64,000 bases of DNA from contig OX595999.1 of the NCBI GenBank assembly GCA_951394045.1, positions 1,116,001-1,180,000 of the forward strand, read 5' to 3'. The DNA is from Nitzschia sp. DOCU1. Its lineage: Eukaryota; Bacillariophyta; Bacillariophyceae; Bacillariales; Bacillariaceae. Below, one piece after another: positions 9,902 through 20,600 of the stretch. The notes beneath the pieces were generated by a model that searched no databases, had not been told where the DNA came from, and was given only the letters and a program-made list of their open reading frames with translations. How positions within the stretch are numbered: the first letter of the stretch is position 1; every line of letters begins with the position of its first letter. Position numbers and translations under genes: made by a program.

Positions 9902-11224
9902 ATGTCGGCTGGGAGAACACCTGTCGCTACCCGGCGACCGGTGCTTGGGTATTCCAGAGACTCGCTGTACTTTGTACTATTTATTGGGATGGTGATCTAT
10001 CACTTTTATTCGAGCTATTCTGCCTTGATCCTCGTGCCGTCAACCTCGGCCTCACAGCGGCGGGAGGTTGAGTCCGCCTTTCTTCCATTCAAACCGAGTT
10101 CACCTTCTGGGCCTTCAAGAGTGAAAGACGATCCATCACCCACACCACTCGACCAATTGACATTATCGACGACATTACAGTGCGACGATGGCCTGGTTTA
10201 TCTACCCAATCGTATCCTTTCTGCAAAGAATGTCACGGCCGCCAATTCCAGAAAAATCCCCAAAATTGTGCACATGACTTCCAAATCTAGGTGCTTCACA
10301 CCTAATTTTGTGGAGAATATAAAATTGTGGGAGTTCCCGGACCATGAGCTCTACATTCATGACGATGAGGCCGTCGAGCGATTACTCACCAAATATTGGG
10401 AAAGCTTTCCTCATATCCCTGTCGCCCGAAAATGCTTGAGAAGTGGCGCTGGCTTGGCAGACCTCTGGAGATATCTAGTTCTATGGGAATATGGAGGAAT
10501 TTATACTGGTGAGTCTAACGTGAGCCACTACTCGCAAATTGCGATGTTCGTTTCTCTCGCCGCAGCCTTTTGCTTGGGCTAGTTCCTCGTTTTCACCTCG
10601 CTTCAATGTCTCATTGCGCCTCGGGGCTTTCTTCGTGTTATAGACATTGACAATGCACCAGGTCGATTTTGGACAGCCGATACAATCAAGCAGGACGACG
10701 ACGCTTTCTTTGTCATAGAAAAGTTGGGCGTCTTGAGTCAGTATTTTATGGCAGCATCACCGAAACACCCTCTCATGTATCTAGCGGTTCATCTGAGTCT
10801 AAAACGCGTGATTGAACTCGATCACGTTGGAAAGCAAAACATTCCAGTCGTCACTGGTCCTGGAGCATTGAAGGTCGCCTTTAAGTATTTTATGCGGACC
10901 CAAGAGATTCTGACGGGGGAAGAAGAGGCACAGTGGAAACGGCAAAATCCGAACGGCACTCGGTATGGTCGGGTCAAGAATGGAACCTTTGTCGGGGTGG
11001 GAGAGCGGAGTGTTACCATCGCTGGAACCAAGGAAACGGCATCACGACTGGTCATTCGCGGGAGTGTTTATGGTAAAAGTGAGGGGTATCAGAAGATGGG
11101 AATGAAACACTTTTCTCAGATCGCCAAGAAAAAATTCAACGAGTCCTGTCTTGTTCATCTATGGAACCAGGAGTATGGGCTTGAATCAGCGACAGGTACC
11201 AAGTTCAACTTAACAAACTGGTAA
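9902..11224 (+). CDS. GT32-family (Och1-like) glycosyltransferase, two exons
   Basis: Exon 1 is 9902-10508 and exon 2 is 10644-11224. The 135-bp intron (donor GTGAGT, acceptor TTATAG) splits the first Asp codon of the catalytic DXD. Splicing gives GGIYTDIDNAPG, where DID is the metal- and sugar-nucleotide-binding motif. The product is 395 residues with a short basic N-terminus and one membrane span at about 21-45, a type II Golgi topology. The KIPKIVHMTSKSR block and ADLWRYLVLWEYGGIY match the Gly_transf_sug domain of alpha-mannosyltransferases and related enzymes. The donor sugar is unknown. Start: an ATG at 9902; upstream in-frame codons are not ATG. Several N-glycosylation sequons lie in the lumenal part. 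Confidence 0.88.
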
Positions 11225-12490
11225 TGAAATTCAATCCAGACCTCTATTTCTCTTTGGGTACACCGATCACTAAGGCGACAACCTCTTATAGCGACTGTAA
11301 GTGGTCGGCCGATGTTTGGCTGCGATGCGGCGGCCCAGGGACAGCATCATAGTCCTCTCCCTGCTTAGCCATATAAAGATCATTACTGGGTTGGCTTGAA
11401 TGCCGTTTTTGGTGGTTCTGCGCAACCGACAATTAGGAAACATTTGGATCCACCACTACTTCCATGCCTTGCTGAATTTGGATCCACCACTACTTCCATG
11501 CCTTGCTGAGTTGGTAGATCGGCAGTCCTCAGTCACTTCATCTGAAGTAGCACTGCTATGCAAGCGCAGATATCGACCAGTTAGGTACCATTAGGAGGGG
11601 ATCCCTTGAAGAATCTACCGGTAGGTACCGATTCATTCCAAGTCCATACATTTGATATCGCAATCGAAAGAACAAAGATCCAAGGAGAAGTACAGGCTAC
11701 TATTAATAACCTCTTTCGTTGAAATTCCACATACATATGCTCCCACTTCGCGATAGTAAAGCCGGGAACAGGACAAACATTTCTTGTCCGAGGACCAGAG
11801 GCTGCTGTAGATCCTACTGACCAGAGTAACAATGTCAACGGGCCAAAATAGCACAGTAGCGCCTGGAGTTGTGTTTGTTCTCGATAAAAAAGCCGTCAGT
11901 CGGTACGGTAGGGGGAATACAATCAATATTTAGTGATGTCACTCTTAAGAAGACTCACTCCCCACTGTAAGAGATACCAGAATCCCCACAACAAAGAATC
12001 AATCGACTCAGCATATTTGTAACATATCAAGGAACGGTTCGCTCGGACCATGGGACCAACTGCAAGGCGACTATAGTGGCCATGGCTAAAGCGAGCGCAC
12101 TGTGGCGAAAGAGAGAGGGTTAAATATCCAGGATTTATTAATTGTAGGACGGGACATAGGTAGCATCCCGAGTGGTCATAGCTTCGCACCGGTTTTTTTG
12201 TTTGTAGAAGAACGATGAAGAACGACTATAGTTAATAGCTCATGAAAGTCCCCATAAACAGTTCCAAAGCGAAGACATATTGAACTACGGTCGGTAGAAC
12301 TTTCAGCATTTTGGTGACTGGCCAACCGAAGCAGAATACCGTACCTAGACAACGATGTTGGCAGAGAAAGCACGACGTGCACGCATTCTAAGGATTCTTT
12401 TGGAAAGCCATCCATTTTTTCTTCTACTGGTAAAGCAGCTTTGTCCAAAGTTGTAAATTTGTCAAAGGAGAGCTCTAGAAGCAACTACTG
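11225..12490. other. 1.27-kb gene-free region
   Basis: Only short unrecognised frames on both strands. It contains a two-copy 34-bp tandem repeat (11443-11510). The 3' end should include the promoter of the HMG-box gene. Confidence 0.55.
11443..11510. repeat. Two-copy 34-bp tandem repeat
   Basis: Copies at 11443-11476 and 11477-11510 are identical except for the last base. The unit begins TTTGGATCCACCACTACTTC. No coding role is apparent. Confidence 0.95.
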
Positions 12491-14482
12491 ATGATGCATC
12501 CGTCGTTTTCGTCCTCTAACACTGGTGACAATGACGATGGTGCTGGAGTTCATGGTCGTGCCGTGCTGAAAAATGGGGACGGCGGCGAACTGGACGAGAG
12601 TCCATTGTCAGACAATACAGGCCTCCCCTCTGATGCACTGCTCCAGGCCTATCTTAATAGTCATGCAATGGGGGTTGAAACGGATTTCTCGTCTATTTTA
12701 AACCAGGGGCAGCAACACCGACAGGACGAAATAAGATCAGACAGTGGCACGACAGAACAACAAATAAACTATGATGGCACAACAAATAATACGAATGCTC
12801 TCTCGTCAATGACGATACCACCAAAACATCAAATTTCACCACAGCAGCAGTCGTTCGGTCTTGGATTTGGTAATACTGGTAGTGGCGCCAGCACCATACA
12901 AGATGGTATGATGAGGATGTATTCTCAGCAACGTGGAGGCGGGGGATTGCACCCGATGCTCATACAAAACTTGATCAGTCAACAGCAGCAACAAATGTTG
13001 TTTTTGAGACAGCAGCAACATACTATCATGCAACAGAATGATGAACAAGAATTTGCTTCTGCCCCCTGTCCTCCAGAAATGTTTCAGTACCAGCAGCGTT
13101 TTAGTGGTGGTTCCCTTGTTAGACCGAACAATGCCAATGTCGGTGTTCGTACTACTAGTGGTAGCGGCGCACACGAAGCACCACCGGCATCCTCTACTTT
13201 CGGAGCAAGTATGATGACATCACCAGTAAATGTTGCAGTGTCCTTTTTCCCACAGGCGCCTTCTCGGCCAGCCGGACGAGATGGCCAAGAACAAGAAAAT
13301 GCTGCTGGAAGCAGCAGTAGCACCAGCAGAGGAGGAGGTGGTGGTCTTCTTCTTGAATCTTTTCTTCGTCCTCCCCTCCGCGGGGACGAGAGTAATGCTA
13401 GCACTACTAACTCAGCAGGAGACGGGAATGCGCAAGGAGGGCGAGGTCCCTCGTCGCTCTTACAGCAATCTTATGGTAAGAGGAAGGAGGAATTAGTAAA
13501 ACTCGTTGCTTGCAGTCAGGTGTTACTAATTTCCCCTATCTCGTCGTTCTCTCTTCTTCTTGCTCTAGTAGCCAGCAGTGATGGGATGCCAAGGAACATG
13601 ATGGTGGGGAATCTCACCAATAGTACCTGGTTATTCCCCCCACAGCCACGCCCTCTCGAAGATATGAAGAACTATAGTGCTGGTGGTGTTCCGTTGTCCT
13701 CTCCTTCTTCGACTAAGAACGAGGACGAAATGAGGAACATGATGCGCGATATGCCGCCGTTTGTTGGGTTTCCGAGAAACGCATCTAGTACCGATATGGT
13801 CACTGCTGAAGAGTTTGGCTGGCGTCCAGAGATACTGGGGGCGCTGTTTGGAGCAAAACAAGGAGGTGGTGGTGGTGGCGTCGGTGTCGACGAGGAGGAG
13901 ATGGCAGGAGCAGCCAATCCCGACAAACAACAAGACGAATTGAAACAAAATAGATTGGGTCGTGGCACTGATACTGGGAGTGGCTCATCAATAGGCGATG
14001 ACGGTCAACTTCGCAACCCGATGGTGGGAGCATGGAGCGCGGCATCTGCTGAACTCTTAGGTGATCTGGAGCTATCTACCCGTGAGAAGGCAAATCGGTC
14101 CAGAAAGAAACCCAAGAACAAGCCTAAACGCCCTCTCTCCGCCTACAACATCTTTTTCAAAGAGGAACGAGAGCGAATATTAGAAGCGATCCCAGATGAA
14201 ATGGCAGAGGGCATTTCTTCTTCTTCTTTACCTCGAAAGGGAAAGAAAACGCCACATGGAAAGATCGGCTTTCAAAGCCTTGCCAAGGCGGTCGGTAGGC
14301 GATGGCAGAGCTTGTCTCTAGAGCGCATGGAGGTTTACAAGGCCAAGGCAAACGCCGATTTGGACCGTTACAAGCGAGAAATGGAGGAGTACGTCAGAAA
14401 CAGAGCGTTGGAAACGAAACATTCCAAAGAAGAGGGGGAAGGAGAAAATTCAAGCAACGACGATCCGATCGAAGTAGCATGA
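12491..14482 (+). CDS. HMG-box DNA-binding protein with long low-complexity N-terminus
   Basis: The open frame encodes 663 residues. The first ~520 are rich in Gln, Ser, Gly and Asn, with no fold recognised. A single HMG box lies near the C-terminus, from [21 protein letters not shown] through [19 protein letters not shown] to [16 protein letters not shown], preceded by a basic stretch ([10 protein letters not shown]). A loop insert sits between helix 1 and helix 2 of the box. HMG boxes bind and bend DNA, so a nuclear regulatory role is expected. The segment 13476-13568 has a GTAAGA donor, a pyrimidine-rich tract and a CTCTAG acceptor. It is 93 nt, keeps frame and has no stop, so it is probably an intron; removal leaves 632 residues. 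The stop is 51 bp from the convergent sulfotransferase stop. Confidence 0.85.
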   Translation: MMHPSFSSSNTGDNDDGAGVHGRAVLKNGDGGELDESPLSDNTGLPSDALLQAYLNSHAMGVETDFSSILNQGQQHRQDEIRSDSGTTEQQINYDGTTNNTNALSSMTIPPKHQISPQQQSFGLGFGNTGSGASTIQDGMMRMYSQQRGGGGLHPMLIQNLISQQQQQMLFLRQQQHTIMQQNDEQEFASAPCPPEMFQYQQRFSGGSLVRPNNANVGVRTTSGSGAHEAPPASSTFGASMMTSPVNVAVSFFPQAPSRPAGRDGQEQENAAGSSSSTSRGGGGGLLLESFLRPPLRGDESNASTTNSAGDGNAQGGRGPSSLLQQSYGKRKEELVKLVACSQVLLISPISSFSLLLALVASSDGMPRNMMVGNLTNSTWLFPPQPRPLEDMKNYSAGGVPLSSPSSTKNEDEMRNMMRDMPPFVGFPRNASSTDMVTAEEFGWRPEILGALFGAKQGGGGGGVGVDEEEMAGAANPDKQQDELKQNRLGRGTDTGSGSSIGDDGQLRNPMVGAWSAASAELLGDLELSTREKANRSRKKPKNKPKRPLSAYNIFFKEERERILEAIPDEMAEGISSSSLPRKGKKTPHGKIGFQSLAKAVGRRWQSLSLERMEVYKAKANADLDRYKREMEEYVRNRALETKHSKEEGEGENSSNDDPIEVA

Positions 14483-14533
14483 AGGCAAGCTTATATACTC
14501 TAGGATAACGTCACTTCTTGAGCTGACTGCATT

Positions 14534-15886
14534 CTAAACATCGGGGTCCTGGAATATCTTGTCGATGCATTTATACCCACATCCGTAGTCACCAGCATAA
14601 CAATTTTCGCTTGATTCTTTCCATTGAATCGTCCCATTGGACGAGCAAGGTCCTTGCACCTGCCCGCGACACGTTCGATCTGCCTTTTCAATAAGGTGCT
14701 GGAATTCTTCCAAATTCTCGCGAAAGTCTTCTTCGCCGAAGTCTTGAATCGTCCGGTCGAGGCTCAAATTGGCCGCCATGTGCAGCAGGTAGTCTCCGTA
14801 CATCATGGCATGCCATTCATCACTCTTAAGATAGCTTATCACCTGTGGATCGTTCAAGGTCTCGTTGGAAAGATGTACAAGTGGGACACAGGACATACCT
14901 CCGCCCTTGTCGTGGATTGGCAGGTACCCTGGTTCTTGTTCTTGCGCTTGGTTGTTGGCGTTGCCGCGTCGCCAGGCTCGTTTTGAAGAAAATACCAGCA
15001 CATCCCGGACCGGCACACCCAAGAGCATAGCAAGAGCTACCAATGATTCTTCCATACGTTCGGTTACCAGCAAGAAATTGTAGGCGTCCAAAACGTCCAC
15101 CACATTCTGCTCCACTCGGTCCACTCGTACTACATACTCTGGAAAGCTCGGCTTCCATGCCGAGTGTTTGGGAATCTCTATATGACTAGTAAACGCCAGC
15201 TGTATTCCTCCTCTTCCTTCCGACTTTTGTACAGCTCCCAAACGGTCCATGGATCGCAAGGATTCCAAAAGGGTACTCACCGCCAAGACTTTCGATCGTT
15301 GAGTCCTGGATGACTCATAGGCAATGTAACTCAACGCTCGTTGCGCAGGATCCCGGACCGACGTAAAGAGAAATGAATTCCCCATGTTTCGTCTATGAAA
15401 AGCGTACTCTTGACCCGAGGAATGGTCATAGTGTACTGGAACATGATGTGTTTTGGCAACCCGAAGAGCCGCGCCAGCAATGGTGGAAGATCCCGTTTTC
15501 GGGACTTTGACATATAATAATCCATTGAACAAGGACATGGATGGAGGAGGTAAACTCCATGTTTGATTCCGAGAGGAAATAAAACTCCGTGCCAATGACT
15601 CTGCCTTTCTTTGGATGCAATCCAATCGAACACAAGGAGCATCTTTGGGTTGTTTTCGTTGGCGTTGCATCGAAGTCATATTGCCAACATGATTGGGCCG
15701 CTTGCGTTCACCTCTCTTCAAGGAACCACGTTTGCCTTTGATAGCGAGAAGGTCACTCGGGCGGGCATCATTATTGGAAGGATGAATGACTTGCACAATG
15801 ATCCAAACATTCCAAAGTCCAATCAACGCCAAAAGCACACGAGTGGCGCTGATGGGGCGAAGACGCGATGGCGGCCGATGGGGCAT
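14534..15886 (-). CDS. Golgi-type carbohydrate sulfotransferase
   Basis: A 450-residue type II membrane protein: basic N-terminus, one span at about 17-36, then a lumenal domain. The PAPS-binding motifs are visible: the 5'-phosphosulfate loop KVPKTGSST at 127-135 and the 3'-phosphate motif SVRDPAQRALSY at 176-187. These mark the membrane sulfotransferase superfamily, which transfers sulfate from PAPS to sugars or proteins. The closest animal type (HS2ST, galactose-3-O or chondroitin) cannot be told from motifs alone. A sulfated cell-surface polysaccharide is a reasonable substrate guess in a diatom. The C-terminus is Cys-rich (CYAGDYGCGYKCID). A copia element lies about 145 bp upstream of the start codon, so the original promoter may be displaced. 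Confidence 0.82.
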   Translation of the reverse strand: MPHRPPSRLRPISATRVLLALIGLWNVWIIVQVIHPSNNDARPSDLLAIKGKRGSLKRGERKRPNHVGNMTSMQRQRKQPKDAPCVRLDCIQRKAESLARSFISSRNQTWSLPPPSMSLFNGLLYVKVPKTGSSTIAGAALRVAKTHHVPVHYDHSSGQEYAFHRRNMGNSFLFTSVRDPAQRALSYIAYESSRTQRSKVLAVSTLLESLRSMDRLGAVQKSEGRGGIQLAFTSHIEIPKHSAWKPSFPEYVVRVDRVEQNVVDVLDAYNFLLVTERMEESLVALAMLLGVPVRDVLVFSSKRAWRRGNANNQAQEQEPGYLPIHDKGGGMSCVPLVHLSNETLNDPQVISYLKSDEWHAMMYGDYLLHMAANLSLDRTIQDFGEEDFRENLEEFQHLIEKADRTCRGQVQGPCSSNGTIQWKESSENCYAGDYGCGYKCIDKIFQDPDV

Positions 15887-16026
15887 GCGGGCCTGTTTTA
15901 CCTTATAGTAATGGCTCGTTCATTGCTGGTCCGGAGCGACTTTTGCAACTAGAATCGGCTGGTGCCGTGACAATCTGAACCACCTTGGTTGTTGTGAGAC
16001 TTTTGCCATTGTCTTCATCGCATGTC

Positions 16027-16032
16027 AAAGTG
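16027..16032. repeat. Target-site duplication, left copy
   Basis: AAAGTG abuts the 5' LTR and recurs at 22147-22152. Five bases is usual for copia elements. The sixth match may be chance, because the base before the 3' LTR is also G. Confidence 0.8.
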
Positions 16033-16279
16033 TGTTGGAATAATACGATTCAACACGAGTCCAGTTCCACGACTCAAATACGACTGACTCAGAGGAGCTA
16101 CAACACAACTATTTCGAAGAGTCTCTAAGAAGCCTATGGAGAGAAATCGAATTCTAAGAGGCGGTGGACTCTACATTGCACTCTAAACTGAATAGCTCAT
16201 TAATTTCACTATAGAACAAGCTAGTTCATCGAGCCCCAATTCGAGTAGCTGCCGAGCTAGGAACTACCGAATTGTAACA
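16033..16279 (+). repeat. 5' LTR
   Basis: 247 bp beginning TGTTGGAATAATACG and ending GAATTGTAACA. It appears identical to 21900-22146. It should contain the element promoter, but no TATA box could be assigned with confidence. Confidence 0.97.
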
Positions 16280-16294
16280 CGCTTCCTCTGCGCC
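16280..16294 (+). promoter_or_regulatory. Putative primer-binding site matching internal initiator tRNA-Met
   Basis: The 15 bases directly after the 5' LTR (CGCTTCCTCTGCGCC) do not begin with TGG, so they cannot pair with a tRNA 3' CCA end. Their reverse complement, GGCGCAGAGGAAGCG, matches the D-stem/D-loop region of eukaryotic initiator tRNA-Met, recalled as GGCGCAGNGGAAGCG. This suggests priming by an internal tRNA fragment, as described for Drosophila copia. The match rests on remembered tRNA sequence, so it is an inference. Confidence 0.6.
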
Positions 16295-16336
16295 AAGAAG
16301 AAGTAAACCGAAGCTACGGTAAAGCTATCGAGCTAG

Positions 16337-17665
16337 ATGGCGGACAACAACGAAAACTTTCAGGACCCCGTCAACAATGGCGACGCCCAGCCTCCCGCAG
16401 CGGAAAATGCAAACGTCCCATTCGCTTTGACTCCGGCGAGAATCAACAACGACCATGTCATCGACTACAGCACCAAGGAAGGCAGATCGATCTGGGTCGG
16501 AGCCACCAAACCGCTCTGTGACCAGAAATTCGATTGCACCGCCGATGGACTTCGAGTTATCCTGAAACTGCTTGACAGCCGCAGTACCCAGTATGGGTGG
16601 AACGACTCAGTCCTGTTTATTCCGGATGTGCCAGGACAGCATATGGGAAACGGCAAGGACTTCATCAAGTACCATGGAACCTTCACCTACGATTACCTCA
16701 AGCAAGTTGCCGCGACGTACATTGATCAAGAATGTCGAGCCGCGCAAGATTCCATGCAACTCTACTCATGCCTTGAGTCAACCCTCTCAACCGTCGGTCT
16801 CAGCAAGGTCACACTGCGAGAGAGCGAGTACACGGTCAACGGAATCAAGTCTGGCGTCCTATTCCTCAAAACAATCATCCAGACAAGCGTTATCGATACC
16901 AATGCGACCACTCACAGTATCAGGAACGCTCTCAACTCGCTTGACACATACCTGGCGACGGTCGACTACGACATTGAGAAACTCAATCAACATGTCAAGA
17001 CTCAACTGGAGGCGCTGCGAGCCAGAGGACAAGAGACCCACGACCTGCTGAATAACCTCTTTAAGGCGTACCGTTCCGTCAAGGATGAGAACTTTGCCCA
17101 GTACATCCAACTGAAGGAGAGTTCCTACGAGGAAGGGAGCATCAACCTGGAGCCGGAAACACTCATGCAACTTGCCGAAACCCGATTCAAGATCCTGAAG
17201 GAAAAAGGGACCTGGAACGCACCATCAGCGTCAGAGGAGAAAATTGTCGCCCTCCAAGCCAGACTCAACAAGCTACTGAACCAAAACAAGAAGGCAGGCA
17301 AAGAAGGCAAGCGCGACAACAATAAACAAAAGGGAAAGCAGACGGGCAAAAGCAATCGCAAGCAATATGAACCGGAGCCATGGATGTACAAGCCTCCGAA
17401 GGACAATGAACCTAAGGAGAAGCAGTACAACGGGAAGGCCTGGTACTGGTGCAAGAACCATGAGAAATGGGTCACTCACCGTCCCGAAGACTGCAAAGGC
17501 AAAGGAACCGACAAGCCGAATAAAAATAAGTTTGCAAAATCCGAGAGCAAGCGCGAGCCTGGCGACAAGAACAAGAAAGTATCATTCGACAAGAACGACC
17601 CGAAACTGGTCCGTGCCACGGCGGCCATCGCTCAGTATTCGGAGGAGTCGTCCGACGACGAGTGA
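16337..17665 (+). CDS. Copia-type Gag
   Basis: A 442-residue capsid-like protein starting at an ATG 58 bp after the 5' LTR. The first ~300 residues are mostly helical with no recognisable name. The following region is Lys/Asn/Gln-rich and basic. Near residue 372 is a zinc-knuckle-like motif, WCKNHEKWVTHRPEDC, of C-x2-H...H-x4-C form rather than the usual CCHC. The acidic C-terminus (EESSDDE) ends at a UGA in the same frame as pol, four codons before the pol ATG. Gag packages element RNA and assembles particles. Confidence 0.88.
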   Translation: MADNNENFQDPVNNGDAQPPAAENANVPFALTPARINNDHVIDYSTKEGRSIWVGATKPLCDQKFDCTADGLRVILKLLDSRSTQYGWNDSVLFIPDVPGQHMGNGKDFIKYHGTFTYDYLKQVAATYIDQECRAAQDSMQLYSCLESTLSTVGLSKVTLRESEYTVNGIKSGVLFLKTIIQTSVIDTNATTHSIRNALNSLDTYLATVDYDIEKLNQHVKTQLEALRARGQETHDLLNNLFKAYRSVKDENFAQYIQLKESSYEEGSINLEPETLMQLAETRFKILKEKGTWNAPSASEEKIVALQARLNKLLNQNKKAGKEGKRDNNKQKGKQTGKSNRKQYEPEPWMYKPPKDNEPKEKQYNGKAWYWCKNHEKWVTHRPEDCKGKGTDKPNKNKFAKSESKREPGDKNKKVSFDKNDPKLVRATAAIAQYSEESSDDE

Positions 17666-17677
17666 CTGTGGACTCGA

Positions 17678-20600
17678 ATGCGACTGGAACTAGTGTCAAG
17701 GCTACTCGTGTGGATGCACGTTGGGTTAGCCTACACTATTGTCTTGATTTGGGTATTGTTCTACGCTAATGACGGCTACGTCCGATATGTGCCCAAGCGA
17801 TACCGATGGCGATACAGAATGGCGCAGTATTTGGCGTACCTGAAAGCGTGGCGCAAACGACTGCCGACACCGCGAGAGGCGTTCCGCCAATGGCAACTAA
17901 GGCGGAAACGAAGAGCACTGGAGAAGCAACTTGTGTCCATGGCAACGGAGATTCTACGCAAGGAGAGGGGTCCAGCCTCAGAGGGAGCCCTAGTCGAGCT
18001 ACTACTGGCGTTCGAAGCCATCCTGGCCAAGCAAGCAGCAACGAGCCGTCCGGACGCGACCGACTTTGTCTTGGACTCCGATTCAAGAAAACTTGGCATC
18101 GACAATCGAGCCACGGCGTTCATATCAGGCGATATCAACGACTTTGAGGGTCCCCTGAGCGATTCAGGAAAAGTTGTGAGAGGATTTGGTGGTCAACGCG
18201 TCACAGGTGCGATGGTTGGAACCGCTGTCATCCGACTCGAAGATGACAATGGCATGATCCACAAGTTTCGACTTCCAAACTCCTACTACGTACCAGGGAG
18301 CAAGGATAGGTTGTTCAGCCCGCAGCATTGGGCCCAGGAGCTACGAAAGCAAAAGTTGGGACCGGCAACCGAAACTACCGACGCCGACAAGGTTGTTTTG
18401 CAATGGGGTCCCCATCGACGGACCATATGCTTGGACCCGCGGACCAATGTGGCTACAATTCGAACGGCGCCATCCTACGATCGATTTGTGGCCTACTGTG
18501 CCGAGGCAGGATTTGACGACCCAACCTTGCGAGACTATCCCATTGCGTTTGACGCCGCCATGATTTCGGATGACGAGAACTCCAGCAGTGACGATGATTC
18601 GAGTTTGCCAAGTGCCAGGGGGGATGAGGATGAACAGTGGACGGAAAGCCACTTGCCAAACACCAATCTACGATCTACCACTCCGAATCTCGTCGAGCAA
18701 GACGAGAACCTCCCTCCAAAGACGACCGACGAGGCACAGCTGCTCGACATTCACAACAACTTTGGTCACGCCCACTTCTCAAAACTACAAGAGATGGCAA
18801 AGCAAGGAACCATTCCGAGACGGCTAGCAAGGTGTCGCATTCCACTCTGTGCGGCCTGCATGTTTGGAAAGGCAACAAAGCGACCGTGGCGAAGCAAGTT
18901 GTCGGATAACCGAGCGGAAGCATTTTCGCCAACCCGTCCTGGACAGGTGGTCGCTGTCGACCAATTGAAAAGCCCAACACCTGGCTTCATCGCCCACCTC
19001 ACTGGGAAATTAACAACCAGCCGATACACCTACGCAACCGTGTTTGTGGATGTCTACTCGGGTCGAGGCTACGTCCACCTACAGAAGACACAAAGCGGTG
19101 CAGAAACGCTGGAAGCAAAATTGGCTTGGGAGCGAATTTGCCAACAAGAGGGCATCAAGGTCGAGCACTATCACGCGGATAACGGAATCTTCCGTGGCTT
19201 CGAATGGATGGCGGACTGCCTGAAGAAAGGACAAGGCATGACCTTTGCAGGTGTCGATGCACATCATCAAAACGGAAAGGCAGAGGCGCGCATCCGACGA
19301 CTACAAGAATTAACAAGGTCTATGTTATTGCATGCCAAGCGAAAGTGGCCGCAAGAGATATCAGCCAACCTATGGCCATATGCCCTACGAATGGCCAATG
19401 AGTCAATCAACGCGACTCCCAACATGAGTGACAAGCAGCGTCGCTCACCGGATCAAATCTTCTCAGGAACCGAAGTGACAACCAACCCAAAGCACTGGAA
19501 GCCCTTCGGATGCCCTGTATACGTGCTGGACCCAAGCTTGAGAGGCAGCACACGAATCCATCACAAGTGGAAGGATCGATCTCGAGTCGGAATTTACCTA
19601 GGACGATCTCCGCATCACAATCGCAACGTGGCGCTGGTGCTAAACCCAGAGACCGGCTTGGTCTCACCGCAATATCATGTCAAGTTTGACCCACACTTCG
19701 ACACCGTCAAGCAGCTATACGGCGAAGGGACAAAGCATATGTCCATGTGGCAGGTCAAGGCAGGATTGGTGCGCAACGAAGAGCAAGCGAAAGCCCTCGC
19801 TAAGCAACAGCAATCATCCCAACAGTTGGATGGCGAAAGTGTTACAAGTGTCAGCGAAAAGTTGACACAAACAGGCAAGCGCGGAGAAGGGACGCCCGAG
19901 CGCGCGGCGTTCAAAGAGGTACCAGCTGAGTACCCACCAGAGGGAGCTGCGGGCAGCGAGCAAGGCAAGCCTGCACCCTCAAACGGAGCTGATTCAGCCC
20001 CAGATACTGACCCGGGAGCTCACCCGGCGGATCAGTCGGCGAGCATGGCCGACCACAACAAAATTCCAACACAAACTCGACGATCACAACGCAAACGCAA
20101 ACCTGTGGAGCGGCTCATCGAAGCGCAAGCTGTGGAGATAGAGGAGAGCACCGGAGCTACGAGTGAGATATTCTCCTACCAGGCACTATTCCCACGTGAC
20201 AACGATGACCACAGTACAGAAATCTACGCGCTCAAAGCGAAAGCGGATCCGGACACACTCTATTTGCACGAGGCAATGCGACAACCAGATTGGGAGCACT
20301 TTGGTCAGGCAATGGAGACCGAAATTGAGGAGCAAATCTCAAAGGGACTCTATACCCTCCGGAGAAGAAGCGAAGTCCCAGAGGGAGCCAAGATTCTAAA
20401 GGCTGTGTGGCAACTACGACGCAAGCGAGATATTCGAACAAACGAGATCAAAAAGTACAAGGCCAGATGCAACATCGACGGATCCAAGATGGTCTACGGT
20501 GAGCACTACAAGGAAACCTATGCACCGGTTGCAGGATGGACAGCAATCCGCCTATTGTTGGCGTTGGTGCTACTGTGCAACTGGAAGACAGTCCAGCTTG

